NCBI GenBank assembly: GCA_000634415.1
Contig: JFNH01000118.1
Location: forward strand, 62,001-126,000
Source of the DNA: Prochlorococcus sp. scB245a_519A13
GTDB lineage: Bacteria > Cyanobacteriota > Cyanobacteriia > PCC-6307 > Cyanobiaceae
Direction: 5' to 3'
DNA: 64,000 bases
The notes under the pieces were generated by a model. It was not told where the DNA came from, did no database searches, and saw only the letters and a list, made by a program, of their open reading frames with translations. Position 1 is the stretch's first letter. The number at the start of each line of letters is the position of its first letter. Below are positions 40,828 through 51,720 of this stretch, piece by piece. The translations under genes and the position numbers were made by a program.

Positions 40828-41760
40828 TTGAAAAGGGAAATACTTGAAAAGCTTTTACCAGTATCACCATCTGATAATTTTTGGCAAAGGATAGATCAAT
40901 ATCCATTAAATTTGATAACACTTTCTAGAGAACAAAGAGATAAATGTATCTTAGAAATTCATAAAAAGTTATTTGACGAAAATATAGTAAAATCAGGTCC
41001 CTCAAGACAAAAAGACTGGCTTACAGGTTGGGGTGAGAATTTGAGAAATTACAAAAAATCAAAAGATCCAAAGGATTTAATTCCCAAATATTACAATAAA
41101 TATAAATTCATTCGATTTGATTCCGATTTATATACATTTCAAAATGATGAGACAGAGTTAAATACAGTAAGAATCCTAATTAATTACATTGCAGATATTT
41201 ACTTAAGAAAATCGAACACAATAATTGAACTGGGTGCAGGGACTTGTCATCATCTTTATGAACTATCAAAAATATTAAACCCTTCAACCAACTTTTATGC
41301 TCTGGACTGGAGTGAATCAACAACAAAAATTGCTGAAAGACTTAAAGATAATAATCATATGAAGAATATAAAATCTTTTAAATTTGATTTTTTTAACCCA
41401 GATTGGGATAATATTCATAAAATTCCTGAAGCAAATCAATCTATAGTTTTTTCTTTCGCTGCTTTAGAACAAATAGGAAGTGACTTTAAAAAACTTTATA
41501 ATTTTATAAATGTAAAAATAAAACCTCTTTATGTTGTTCATCTTGAACCAATAGGAGAGCTTTTGCCTGATAATGATCTACTTTCTTTACTTTCTAAAAA
41601 GTATTTTCTTAAAAGGAATTATCTTAATGGATACCTTGATTTTTTAAGAAATAAAGCTAATAACAAAGAGATCATAATTGAGACTCAATCTAGAATGCCA
41701 TTTGGGAGCTTATTTATTGAGGGATATTCCCTGGTTGTGTGGCGACCTTTACAAAAATGA
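40828..41760 (+). CDS. SAM-dependent methyltransferase
   Basis: IIELGAGTCHHLYELSKILNPSTNFYALDWSEST; TTG start. Confidence 0.75.
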   Translation: MKREILEKLLPVSPSDNFWQRIDQYPLNLITLSREQRDKCILEIHKKLFDENIVKSGPSRQKDWLTGWGENLRNYKKSKDPKDLIPKYYNKYKFIRFDSDLYTFQNDETELNTVRILINYIADIYLRKSNTIIELGAGTCHHLYELSKILNPSTNFYALDWSESTTKIAERLKDNNHMKNIKSFKFDFFNPDWDNIHKIPEANQSIVFSFAALEQIGSDFKKLYNFINVKIKPLYVVHLEPIGELLPDNDLLSLLSKKYFLKRNYLNGYLDFLRNKANNKEIIIETQSRMPFGSLFIEGYSLVVWRPLQK

Positions 41761-42710
41761 AATTTCTGATTACAGGCTCTAGTGGAGTAATTGGGAAACA
41801 TCTCATCAATAATTTAAAGAAAGAATTCCCAGAAGCAGAAATAATTGGAACTTTCTACCAAACAAACTCAGAAAGAAATCAAATATTAACCGAAGACATT
41901 GTTACTAAAAATATACGATATATCCCATACCAAGATATTTTTAAAATTAATTTTAAATTTGATCAAATTTGGCATTTTGCTACTTATGGACAGCCTGCTA
42001 AATTTATTGAAAATTGGAATGAAGTTATAAAATTAAATACATCTGACATATTATTTTTATCTAAATTATTAAAACCAAAAGGAAAGTTCCTTTTTGCCAG
42101 CTCCTCAGAATTATATGGCCCTCAAGGAACAGCTAATGAAGATGATGCACCTGCATCCTTAACGTGTTCACCTAGATCAATTTACATTGACTCAAAAAGA
42201 CTTGGTGAATCAATTATCAATTCAGCTATTAATAGAGAGAATTATAGAATATTTAGAATTTGCCTAGCTTATTCACCTTTCTTTAAAAAAGATGATCGCA
42301 GAGTAATGTATGAATTAATACTGAAAGCAATTAGAAATAAACAAATAGATTTGATGGACGATGGATCTGCTATTAGACAATACCTTTACATAGAAGACGC
42401 CTGTAGGATGATGATAAATTTAACAAATTTGAATTATCATGATTTAAAGATTGACACTGCCGCACCAATCTTCAATATATCGAATCCTAATGAACCTATA
42501 ACAATATTCGAATTAGCAAAATTAATTGCCCAAAATTTTAATGTCCCTGTATATAAAGGTTCAAAGAATTTAAATTTTCATTCTGCACCCAAAATAGTTA
42601 AAGTTTTACCTAAAAGATATCTAAACTTATACAAAGATTTTAAATTCACTAACCTTAGCCATGGTTTAAAAATTGTTTGTAATATTGCAGAAAAAAATTT
42701 TTCTAATTAA
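41757..42710 (+). CDS. NAD-dependent epimerase/dehydratase
   Basis: MKFLITGSSGVIGKHLINNL (start moved from 41739 to ATG 41757); SSSELYGP; YIDSKRLGE. Confidence 0.88.
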   Translation: MKFLITGSSGVIGKHLINNLKKEFPEAEIIGTFYQTNSERNQILTEDIVTKNIRYIPYQDIFKINFKFDQIWHFATYGQPAKFIENWNEVIKLNTSDILFLSKLLKPKGKFLFASSSELYGPQGTANEDDAPASLTCSPRSIYIDSKRLGESIINSAINRENYRIFRICLAYSPFFKKDDRRVMYELILKAIRNKQIDLMDDGSAIRQYLYIEDACRMMINLTNLNYHDLKIDTAAPIFNISNPNEPITIFELAKLIAQNFNVPVYKGSKNLNFHSAPKIVKVLPKRYLNLYKDFKFTNLSHGLKIVCNIAEKNFSN

Positions 42711-42759
42711 TTGTGTATTCAATAGAAGGTAGAATTGAATAGTTCAAAAATAATTTTTC

Positions 42760-43554
42760 ATGAAAGAACTTGGTCTAAATATTTCCAAGAAAAGAATGAA
42801 GGAACTTTTATATGAAAATACTATTAATATTTTAAAAAAAGCAACCGAAGTAAAAGCTGGACATATTGGAGGTTCATTATCAATGTCTCAATTCTTGTTA
42901 CCTATTATTTATAGTCTTGAGATTGAAAACAAATTTAATTATAGAATCCTCTTAAGTAAGGGGCACGCATCCTTAGGCTTTTATTCAATATTAAATTTAT
43001 TAAAAATCAATGAAAAGCCATTTGAAAATTATTGCACAAAAAAAAGTTCCTCCTTTCATGGACATACATGTAAAAAAAGTTTTAACAAATTAATAGCATC
43101 TAGTGGATCTCTAGGGCATGGATTACCTATAGCTATGGGATTTGCATATACTGAAAAAATTAGAAATAGGAACATTCCAATAATTTGTATATTAGGGGAT
43201 GGAGAATTACAAGAAGGTACTTTATGGGAATCACTTCTTCATATTTTCAACATGAACTTAAATATTAAAATTTTGATAGATTTTAATAATTCAATTGAAA
43301 CTAATACAAGTAAAATTGATGAAGGAATAAAAAATCTTGTAAAAACATCTGATTACTCTGCACATTCTTACAAAGATATTAAAAAAGCCATAAATTTAAT
43401 TACTAGTCAAGGTCCTGAAATTATTATTTTTAGGACTACTAAGCTTGCAAACGTAAATTCCTATGAATCTAAACCTCAATGGCATGCTGGAATTCCAAAT
43501 TTAGATGAGTTAAATGATATGTTAAAAAAGGTACATATAAGATTAGAAGATTGA
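42760..43554 (+). CDS. Transketolase-like, N-terminal (TPP-binding) subunit
   Basis: AGHIGGSLSMSQFLLPI; SKGHASLGFYSIL; GSLGHGLPIAMGFA; LGDGELQEGTLWE. Confidence 0.93.
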   Translation: MKELGLNISKKRMKELLYENTINILKKATEVKAGHIGGSLSMSQFLLPIIYSLEIENKFNYRILLSKGHASLGFYSILNLLKINEKPFENYCTKKSSSFHGHTCKKSFNKLIASSGSLGHGLPIAMGFAYTEKIRNRNIPIICILGDGELQEGTLWESLLHIFNMNLNIKILIDFNNSIETNTSKIDEGIKNLVKTSDYSAHSYKDIKKAINLITSQGPEIIIFRTTKLANVNSYESKPQWHAGIPNLDELNDMLKKVHIRLED

Positions 43555-44468
43555 GGAACACATTACTAAAATCTATTTCAGAAAAAATTAATCTAGATAA
43601 TAAATTGATTGTGCTTCTAGGCGATTTAGGCGTATTTCAAATGAAAGATGCTATGAAAAAATATCCATCTAGGGTTTTAAATTTTGGGGTAATGGAGCAA
43701 ACAATGATTGGGTTTTCTGCAGGGTTGGCCAGTGGTAATTATTATCCAATAATTTACTCAATAACACCTTTTTTAGTTGATAGAGCCTATGAGCAAATTA
43801 AACTTGATTTAATTTACAACAAAAATAATGCTCTTATACTCTCTGCAGGAGCATCATATGATTACTCAACATTAGGGCCAACCCATCACTGTCCTCATGA
43901 CATAACAAATCTACTCTCAATTAACCATCCTTTAATAAGTCATCCATTTACAAAAATAGAATCAGTAAATATATTAAATCTAATCCTCCAAAACAAAGAG
44001 CAAGCCTATATTAGAATCTCTTCCTCAGAACTAGATATTTCTAAATATTCAAAGTTAGAAAAAGTTGAATTAAAATCTCAAAAAGCAAATTTAATCAATT
44101 TAGAAAAATTTATTTCTAAGAATTCATTATCCAATGATAAATTAGTTATTCTTTTTGGCCCAGATTCAATCTTATTAAAAGATTGCGTTGAGCACATAAA
44201 GGATTCGGATGCTGTAATCACTGTCTCGGTAATTAATAAAAAAATGTTTAAAGATCTTAGTGAAGAAATAAACAAATTTAAAAGAGTATTAATAATAATT
44301 CCATACGAACCCTCCCAGATTATTTTTAAATTAGTTTCAAGAATAAATACCTTTAAAAACAAACCAAATAGTATTTTAGTGCTACATCCAAAACCTGATT
44401 TTTATGACAGTTCATACGAGAAAATAGACATTTTTAGAAAATATACAGAAGAAACAAAAATTATTTAA
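43551..44468 (+). CDS. Transketolase-like, C-terminal (pyrimidine-binding) subunit
   Basis: LNFGVMEQTMIGFSAGLASGNYYPIIYSITPFLVDRAYEQIKLDL; overlaps the N-terminal subunit gene by 4 nt; TTG start. Confidence 0.92.
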   Translation: MRNTLLKSISEKINLDNKLIVLLGDLGVFQMKDAMKKYPSRVLNFGVMEQTMIGFSAGLASGNYYPIIYSITPFLVDRAYEQIKLDLIYNKNNALILSAGASYDYSTLGPTHHCPHDITNLLSINHPLISHPFTKIESVNILNLILQNKEQAYIRISSSELDISKYSKLEKVELKSQKANLINLEKFISKNSLSNDKLVILFGPDSILLKDCVEHIKDSDAVITVSVINKKMFKDLSEEINKFKRVLIIIPYEPSQIIFKLVSRINTFKNKPNSILVLHPKPDFYDSSYEKIDIFRKYTEETKII

Positions 44469-44472
44469 TAAA

Positions 44473-45639
44473 TTATTTCTTATTTATTTTTTTTAAAAAA
44501 TTGCTAATTTTTTTTCCTAAATATAAGTATGAATAATTATTTTTAGAGTATTGAAGACCTTTATTGCCTATAAACTTACGTAAAGATTGATTATTGAATA
44601 ATTCAATAAAAGCATTTGCCAAATCTTTTGGGCTATTTTTAATAGATATAAAATAAACCTCCTTTTTATGTTCATAAAAGGAAGAAAAAGGTTCAACTTT
44701 AGTAATAATTACAGGTTTTCCAGTATGGAAATATTCAGGTAGCCTTGTAGGAAATAAATGATATGTTTCTTCGCAGGGCGGTCTTAATAAAACAAGACAA
44801 TCTGCTGAATTAAGCCAGGAATCTCTTTCTTCTGAAGAAACAAAATTTGTAAAAATAATATTATTATTTTTTGCAACTTTTTTATTTAATTTTCTCCAAG
44901 TTATCTTCTGTAAAAAATTAAATCCCTGTCTGCCTATGATAACTAATTCAAATTTATAGCCTAACTTTTGACATTCAAGAAAACCATTGATAAGAGTTTT
45001 TGGCATTTCTCTTGGACATAAAGATCCCATAAATACTATTCTAAATTTAGTCTTCTTTTGAATATTATTTTTACTTATCTCTTTCAGAGGTGGCATAAAA
45101 GAGGGGAAAAAGAGATTTTTTTTATTAATAGAATCAGCATATACTTTCCACCTTGGAGAACACACCAACATTCCATCAAGTTTTCTAAAACTAAAAAAAA
45201 TAGATCTATATTGCATATAATTAACACCATTTAATAGATTATGAAGAGTTATAGAATACTTTTCACCTCCATCATTTACAACAAAAATTCCTTCTTCCTT
45301 ACAAACATTTGATATGGGCTCAATCATAGTGGAGAACATAGAATATATTATTACTCCATCAATATTTAATAAGTTAATAATCTCCTTAAGATGTCTTTTA
45401 TAAAAAAAAGCAGCATTAATATTATATAGAAAAGCCTTTGGCAAAAATAGAAACTTTTCAGGTTCAGAATAATAAACTTTATTTCCCTTAAATAAATATT
45501 TTTTTAATTTTGCTTTGACTGATCCACATGTAAATAATTTTATGCCATGAGGTTCTAAAGCATTACATAAACTTTTTATCCTATTTAAAGCTGCACATGG
45601 AGTATTAAGATCAAGCGAAGTACAAACAAGAATATTCAA
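44473..45639 (-). CDS. Glycosyltransferase (GT-B, group 1-like)
   Basis: IVFMGSLCPREMPKTLINGF...SADCLVLLRPPCEETYHLFPTRLPEYFHTGKPVI. Confidence 0.85.
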   Translation of the reverse strand: MNILVCTSLDLNTPCAALNRIKSLCNALEPHGIKLFTCGSVKAKLKKYLFKGNKVYYSEPEKFLFLPKAFLYNINAAFFYKRHLKEIINLLNIDGVIIYSMFSTMIEPISNVCKEEGIFVVNDGGEKYSITLHNLLNGVNYMQYRSIFFSFRKLDGMLVCSPRWKVYADSINKKNLFFPSFMPPLKEISKNNIQKKTKFRIVFMGSLCPREMPKTLINGFLECQKLGYKFELVIIGRQGFNFLQKITWRKLNKKVAKNNNIIFTNFVSSEERDSWLNSADCLVLLRPPCEETYHLFPTRLPEYFHTGKPVIITKVEPFSSFYEHKKEVYFISIKNSPKDLANAFIELFNNQSLRKFIGNKGLQYSKNNYSYLYLGKKISNFLKKINKK

Positions 45640-45799
45640 ATTTCAAAAAGTTTTATCCCATATCTAAATTAAACCATATATCAGTTAAGAAAAACCAAAT
45701 CCTAAATTACTACAAAAATTCGATTCAAACCAAAGTGAAAGATTTTCCATTACTAATAAACATTAATAAACTATAATTAAGATAAAATTATTTTAAATT

Positions 45800-47599
45800 T
45801 TGGTTCAAATCTTAAGAGATTTTTATAAATATTTAAAAGCTTTTGAAAGTGATGTGGGGCGAGGTATATATTTATCATTTTTTTTTACAATACTTGCAGG
45901 ATTAGCAGAAGGATTGGGAATATCTCTCTTATTACCATTATTTCAACTTTTTAATACTCAGGACTCAAAATCACAATTTGGTTTAACTAATTTTTTATTG
46001 AACTTATTAAACAAATTTAATATTGCGGACTCATATGGAATTATTTTTTTGTTAATAATTACAGCTTTTTTAATAAAAGGATTTTTAATTTTTCTTGCCT
46101 TTTCATATAATTCATCATTAAAGGGAAAACTTATGAAAAGTCTTAAAAGAAGACTTTTCAATAATTACTCAAAAATGTCATATGAATATTATTTGCAAAA
46201 TAATATAGGCAACTTAACGAACATAATAAATGAACAGGTAAATCTTTCAGTTAGAGCTTTTAATAATCTATATACCGTAGGACTAAGAACTATTAATTGC
46301 ATTATATATTTGATATTTGCATACACAATTGCAGGAATATCGAGCTCTATAGCTATTTTAGGCTCATTAATTATACTTTTTATTTTTAGATGGTTGAATA
46401 CAACAACCAAAAAATTATCTCTAAAATCGGCAAAAGAAAATAGTAATTTAGCAAATATTACTATTGAATCTCTTACTTCTTTTAAATATTTAAAAGCTAC
46501 AAATAAATTTAAGATTAAGTTAAAGCAGATTGAAGATAATATTAAAAAACTTTCAGATTATCAAATAAAAACTGGCATACTTGAAAGCTTTACAGCTGCT
46601 TCAAGAGAACCTATTTCTGTTACTGTAATTTTTTTAATTATTTCTTTGCAATTATTCTTACTAAATAAGCCAATAGATTCTCTTCTTGTTTCAATAATAC
46701 TATTTTATAGAGCATTAATATCTACTTTAGGAGTTCAAGGAAGTTGGCAAAAAACTCAAGAATACATAGGGAGTTTTGAAGTTGTTTTAGAAAAATTGAA
46801 ATCTTGTTCAAATAATTTAGAACAAAATGGCAATAAATATATTATTGAATTTAAAAAAAATATAAAATTCAAAAATATTTATTTTAAATTTGATAAGTCA
46901 AAAGAATTCATAATTAAAAATTTAAATTTTGAATTGCCTGCTTTCAAATCAATTGCTTTTGTAGGACAATCAGGAGCCGGCAAAACAACTATCGCTAATC
47001 TTATTTGTTTATTATTAAAGCCAACAAAAGGTAATATATTCATTGATGATCATGATGCATCAGAAATTGAACTTGGTTCTTGGAGAGACCAGATAGGCTA
47101 TGTTTCACAAGAAACTACAATTTTTGATGACTCAATAGCAAACAATATTGCTTTATCTTTTGGTCCAGAAGAAAATAACAAAAACTTAATTTCAAGAATT
47201 AAAGAGTCTGCCAGACTAGCTAATATTGATAAATTTATAGAGAAATTACCACATGGTTATCAAACTCTTGTAGGTGGGAATGGCCTTAAGCTTTCTGGGG
47301 GGCAAAGGCAGAGAATTTTTATTGCAAGAGAATTATTTAGAAAACCAAAAATACTTATTCTTGATGAAGCGACTAGTGCTCTAGATAATATTTCTGAGAA
47401 AGCAATTCAAAGAAGCATCGATTTACTAAGAGGCAAAATTACTGTAATTTTAATTGCGCATCGAATCTCAACTCTTAAAAATACCGACTATTTATATGTT
47501 GTAAATGATGGAAAAATTCAAGAATATGGAAAATTTAATGATTTAATTAGTAATCCTAAATCCTTTTTCAGTAAATTAGTATCAAGCCAAATGCTTTAA
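45800..47599 (+). CDS. ABC transporter, fused permease/ATPase (PglK/MsbA-like)
   Basis: FVGQSGAGKTTIANLI, LSGGQRQRIFIARELFRKPKILILDEATSALD; TM domain N-terminal; TTG start. Confidence 0.95.
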   Translation: MVQILRDFYKYLKAFESDVGRGIYLSFFFTILAGLAEGLGISLLLPLFQLFNTQDSKSQFGLTNFLLNLLNKFNIADSYGIIFLLIITAFLIKGFLIFLAFSYNSSLKGKLMKSLKRRLFNNYSKMSYEYYLQNNIGNLTNIINEQVNLSVRAFNNLYTVGLRTINCIIYLIFAYTIAGISSSIAILGSLIILFIFRWLNTTTKKLSLKSAKENSNLANITIESLTSFKYLKATNKFKIKLKQIEDNIKKLSDYQIKTGILESFTAASREPISVTVIFLIISLQLFLLNKPIDSLLVSIILFYRALISTLGVQGSWQKTQEYIGSFEVVLEKLKSCSNNLEQNGNKYIIEFKKNIKFKNIYFKFDKSKEFIIKNLNFELPAFKSIAFVGQSGAGKTTIANLICLLLKPTKGNIFIDDHDASEIELGSWRDQIGYVSQETTIFDDSIANNIALSFGPEENNKNLISRIKESARLANIDKFIEKLPHGYQTLVGGNGLKLSGGQRQRIFIARELFRKPKILILDEATSALDNISEKAIQRSIDLLRGKITVILIAHRISTLKNTDYLYVVNDGKIQEYGKFNDLISNPKSFFSKLVSSQML

Positions 47600-47607
47600 T
47601 TATTGAA

Positions 47608-48582
47608 ATGAGAATTAAGAAAATATTAATTATAAGTTTAGGAAGTATAGGTAAAAGGCACATAAGAGTAATCAAAAAATTAAGGCCTGAAATTAAAATT
47701 AATTTATTGAGAAGAAAAATACCTTTGAATAAATCTAAAGAAGAGGAATTAATTTATAAAACATTTACCTGCCTAAAAGAAGCTATTAAAGATGGAATAG
47801 ATGCAGCAATTATTGCAAGCCCTGCAAAATTTCATATTGAACAATCTCTTGAAATTCTCAAAGAAAATATTCCTATATTTATTGAAAAGCCCATTTCTGA
47901 CAATCTAGAGAGCTGCTTTGAATTAAAAAAATTAGCAACAAAAAAAAATATTCCAATAACTGTTGGTTATGTACTAAGGCATTCAAAAATTCTCAATGAA
48001 TTTAACAAATTGATAAAAGAAAACCACATTGGTAAAAATATATACGCGGAAATAAAATGCGGCTCTTACTTACCTTTATGGAGAAATAATATAGATTATC
48101 GAGAAAGTGTCTCATCCAAATCTTCACTAGGTGGTGGAGTATTATTAGAATTAAGCCATGAAATTAACTATGCGAATTGGCTTTTTGGTCCTTTAAAAAA
48201 CTTAAAATCAATTACAATAAATACAAATCTACTAGAAATAAATGTTGAAGATATTGCAAAAATAATAGCTACAAATAATAAGAATTTTTTAGTCCAATTA
48301 CATTTGGACTTTTGTAGTAATAGCGAAGAAAGATTTTGCAAATTATATGGAACTAGAGGTTTTATTAATTTAGATTTTAAAGATAAATTAATAACTTTAA
48401 AGAAATATGATTCAGAAAAAATTAAATCAATTAAAGTTAACGAAAGTTATGATGATATGTATGTTAATCAAATGCGACATTTCTTAACTTGCATTGAAAA
48501 GAAAATCAATCCTATTGTGACAATAGATGATGCAATTGAGACAATGAAATTGATTAGTGAATGTAATAGTTCTAAATTATAA
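47608..48582 (+). CDS. Gfo/Idh/MocA family oxidoreductase
   Basis: ISLGSIGKRHIRVIKKL; AAIIASPAKFHIEQSLEIL; IFIEKPIS. Confidence 0.93.
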   Translation: MRIKKILIISLGSIGKRHIRVIKKLRPEIKINLLRRKIPLNKSKEEELIYKTFTCLKEAIKDGIDAAIIASPAKFHIEQSLEILKENIPIFIEKPISDNLESCFELKKLATKKNIPITVGYVLRHSKILNEFNKLIKENHIGKNIYAEIKCGSYLPLWRNNIDYRESVSSKSSLGGGVLLELSHEINYANWLFGPLKNLKSITINTNLLEINVEDIAKIIATNNKNFLVQLHLDFCSNSEERFCKLYGTRGFINLDFKDKLITLKKYDSEKIKSIKVNESYDDMYVNQMRHFLTCIEKKINPIVTIDDAIETMKLISECNSSKL

Positions 48583-48601
48583 AAAATATTAATAAAAATA
48601 A

Positions 48602-49291
48602 TTGAAAACTTTCTGTTTTATTTTTGCAAGAGGAGGGTCCAAAGGATTACCTAAAAAAAATATTAAATCCTTATTTAATAAGCCTTTGATTAAATATTCT
48701 ATTGATATCGCAAAAGAAATTAATGAAATAGATAAGTGTTTTGTATCAACTGATTGTGAAGAGATAGCAAAAGTATCTAAATCTAATGGTGCGGAAATAA
48801 TTCATAGACCAAAAGAGATTTCTCATGATAAAAGCCCTGAGTGGCTTGCTTGGAAACATGCAATAAATTGGACATATGATAATTACGGTAAATTTACAAA
48901 GTTTATAAGTTTACCTGCTACAGCACCTCTTAGATCAAAGGATGATGTTATTAAATGTTTAAATGCTTTTCAATCTAGAGAAGATGTAATAATTACTATG
49001 ACAGAAGCCTCAAGAAACCCATGGTTTAATATGGTAATAAAAAATGAAAAAGAAGGTATTGATTTGATTTTAAAAAGCAAAAAAAAAATATCAAGAAGAC
49101 AAGATGCTCCAGAAGTATTTGATCTTACTACTGTTGCATATGTTCTTAATCCCGAATTTATTTTAAAAAATAATTCAATATGGGATGGAAATGTAAAAGG
49201 TATTCTTATACCGAAAGAAAGAGCTTTAGATATTGATAATGAATTTGATTTTAAAATCGCTGAAATGATTTTGGGAATGAATAAAAAATGA
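48602..49291 (+). CDS. Acylneuraminate cytidylyltransferase family protein (NeuA-like)
   Basis: FIFARGGSKGLPKKNIKSLFNKPLIKYSI; ATAPLRSKDDV; TTG start. Confidence 0.92.
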   Translation: MKTFCFIFARGGSKGLPKKNIKSLFNKPLIKYSIDIAKEINEIDKCFVSTDCEEIAKVSKSNGAEIIHRPKEISHDKSPEWLAWKHAINWTYDNYGKFTKFISLPATAPLRSKDDVIKCLNAFQSREDVIITMTEASRNPWFNMVIKNEKEGIDLILKSKKKISRRQDAPEVFDLTTVAYVLNPEFILKNNSIWDGNVKGILIPKERALDIDNEFDFKIAEMILGMNKK

Positions 49292-50043
49292 AGGAAGAAG
49301 TTATTTTAATCACTGGTGCCTGCGGTCTTATTGGAGAATCTATAGTTTTTGGTTTAAAAAATGAAAACTACAAATTAGTTTGTATTGATAATAATAAGAA
49401 GAATATGGAGAAATTAAAGTTAAAATATAACGATAAAAATAGTTTATTTTTAACTTCTAATATACTAATAAAAGAATCATTAGATTTATGTATTGAAAAA
49501 GCACATAATAAGTTTGGCCGAATAGATTGTGCCATTCATGCTGCCTATCCTAAGTCAATAGGTTGGGGTTCAAAATTTGAAGATTTAAAGGAAAATTTCT
49601 TGATGGAAGATCTTCAAAACCAATTAGGCTTGGCAATAATATTCTCACAAAAAATAATTAAATATTTTTTGCATCAAGGATATGGCAATCTTATTCATTT
49701 CTCTTCTATTCAAGGAATAGCTGCGCCAAAATTTGATCACTATGAAAAGACATCAATGAATAGTCCTATTGAATATTCAGCAATCAAAGCTGGGATAATT
49801 TCAGTTACAAAATATTTATCAAAATATTATAAAAATAAAAATCTGAGAATAAACTGCATTAGTCCTGGAGGAATTTATAATAATCAACCCAAATCATTTT
49901 TAAATAACTACAAAAAATCATGCAATTCAAAAGGCATGTTAAATTCTGAAGATATTCTTGGCACAATTTTATTTCTTATTTCAAGAAATTCGCTTTATAT
50001 AAATGGACAAAATATAATAGTTGATGATGGATGGAGTCTTTAA
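49288..50043 (+). CDS. SDR family oxidoreductase
   Basis: LITGACGLIGESIVFGL; YSAIKAGIISVTKYLSKYY; NCISPGGI. Confidence 0.92.
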   Translation: MKEEVILITGACGLIGESIVFGLKNENYKLVCIDNNKKNMEKLKLKYNDKNSLFLTSNILIKESLDLCIEKAHNKFGRIDCAIHAAYPKSIGWGSKFEDLKENFLMEDLQNQLGLAIIFSQKIIKYFLHQGYGNLIHFSSIQGIAAPKFDHYEKTSMNSPIEYSAIKAGIISVTKYLSKYYKNKNLRINCISPGGIYNNQPKSFLNNYKKSCNSKGMLNSEDILGTILFLISRNSLYINGQNIIVDDGWSL

Positions 50044-50074
50044 TCAAAAATTATTATTAAATCTATAATTTAAA

Positions 50075-51100
50075 ATGCAAGAAAATAATCTTAACTTCAA
50101 AAATGTCTTCATAATTGCTGAAATTGGGGTCAACCATAATGGAGACTTATCACTAGCAAAAGAAATGATATTGAAAGCAAAGAATGCTGGTGCAGATGCT
50201 GTAAAATTCCAAACCTTTTCAGCTGATAAATTGGCAAGTCTAAACACTCCAAAAGTTAAATATCAAATTGATAAAAATAATAAAGAAGAAAGTCATCATC
50301 AAATGCTTAAAAATCTTGAATTATCATTTGATGATCACTTTTCACTTAATGGTTTTTGTAAAGAAAACAAAATTATTTTTTTATCTACCCCCTATGACAT
50401 AGAAAGTGCAAAATTTTTACATAAAGATTTAAATGTACCCTTCTTTAAAACAGCTTCAGCAGACATCGTTGATATTCCACTTCAGAAGTATATTGCTTCT
50501 ACATTAAAACCCTGCATTGTATCAACAGGAATGTCTACACTTTCTGAGATTGAAAAGGTTTACCAAATATACCGCGGGGAAAGGATAGCTTTTTTACATT
50601 GCATCTCAAGTTATCCTTGCAGCGATACAAGCTTAAATTTAAATGTTATAAAAACTTTAATAAATCTTTTTAAAGTTCCGATAGGTTTTTCTGATCATAG
50701 TTTAGGTTCTGAAGCTGCTCTATCATCTGTTGCATTAGGCGCTAAAATTATTGAAAAACATTTCACTACTGATAAGTTACTAAGCGGTCCTGATCAAAAG
50801 ACCTCTTGTAATCCAGATGAGTTTAAAATACTAGTAAAACAAATAAGAAGAGTTGAAAAGATGTTAGGAAGCCCTCTTAAAAAATTGCAAAAAGAAGAAA
50901 TAGATATGTTAAATACCTCTAGGAAAACTCTTCATACTATTAAAGATATCAAAAAAAATCAAATAATTTCTGAGGATGATTTAGAACTTAAAAGGCCAGG
51001 AACAGGTCTAAGTTATGACTTTATAGATTTTTTTATAGGAAAGAGAGCTAACAAAGAATTGAAAACTGGTCATAAGATATTTTTAGGTGATGTGTGTTGA
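50075..51100 (+). CDS. N-acetylneuraminate/nonulosonic acid synthase family (NeuB-like) with SAF domain
   Basis: FIIAEIGVNHNGDLSLAKEMI; DAVKFQTF; GFSDHSLG; EKHFTTD; C-terminal SAF LKRPGTGLS. Confidence 0.95.
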   Translation: MQENNLNFKNVFIIAEIGVNHNGDLSLAKEMILKAKNAGADAVKFQTFSADKLASLNTPKVKYQIDKNNKEESHHQMLKNLELSFDDHFSLNGFCKENKIIFLSTPYDIESAKFLHKDLNVPFFKTASADIVDIPLQKYIASTLKPCIVSTGMSTLSEIEKVYQIYRGERIAFLHCISSYPCSDTSLNLNVIKTLINLFKVPIGFSDHSLGSEAALSSVALGAKIIEKHFTTDKLLSGPDQKTSCNPDEFKILVKQIRRVEKMLGSPLKKLQKEEIDMLNTSRKTLHTIKDIKKNQIISEDDLELKRPGTGLSYDFIDFFIGKRANKELKTGHKIFLGDVC

Positions 51101-51720
51101 ATAAGCTCATAATTATTGGTGCTGGAGGACATTGTAGATCGGTTCTATCTGCTGCGAAATTAATGCAAACATGGGAGGATTATAAAGTTATTGACTTCAA
51201 CTCCTCAAAACAAAATGAGCAAATTATGGGTTGTAAAGTTTTACCTTTTAATAAGATTTCTGAACTCAATGGAAAAAATATTGATTTCTTTATAGCAGTT
51301 GGAGATAACATTTTAAGAAAGTCTATTTTTAAAAAAATCTCTAATCTTAAATGTAATTTCGTAAATATCCATCATCCAAATGCTTTAATAGATTCGCATT
51401 CGAAAATTGGAATTGGTAATTATTTTGGTCAATTTTCTAATATAGGAGCTTGTGCAAATATGGGAAATTTTAATATTATTAACAGTTTTGGCAATATTGA
51501 ACATGAAGTAAAAATTGGGAATTTCAATCATCTAGCTCCATCTTCAACTATTTGCGGCAGATCAGAGTTAAAGAATGGCGTATTTATTGGTTCTAAAGCA
51601 GTTGTAATTGAAAAAATAAAGATCGCTGAAAACACCATTATTGGAGCAGGATCTGTAGTTTTAAAATCTGTCAATGAAGCTAATAAAAAACTAGTTGGAA
51701 TACCCGCAAGAATACTATGA
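51094..51720 (+). CDS. NeuD/PglD-like acyltransferase (left-handed beta-helix)
   Basis: IIIGAGGHCRSVLSAAKL; hexapeptide repeats IGIGNYFGQFSNIGACANMGNFNIIN. Confidence 0.9.
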   Translation: MLNKLIIIGAGGHCRSVLSAAKLMQTWEDYKVIDFNSSKQNEQIMGCKVLPFNKISELNGKNIDFFIAVGDNILRKSIFKKISNLKCNFVNIHHPNALIDSHSKIGIGNYFGQFSNIGACANMGNFNIINSFGNIEHEVKIGNFNHLAPSSTICGRSELKNGVFIGSKAVVIEKIKIAENTIIGAGSVVLKSVNEANKKLVGIPARIL

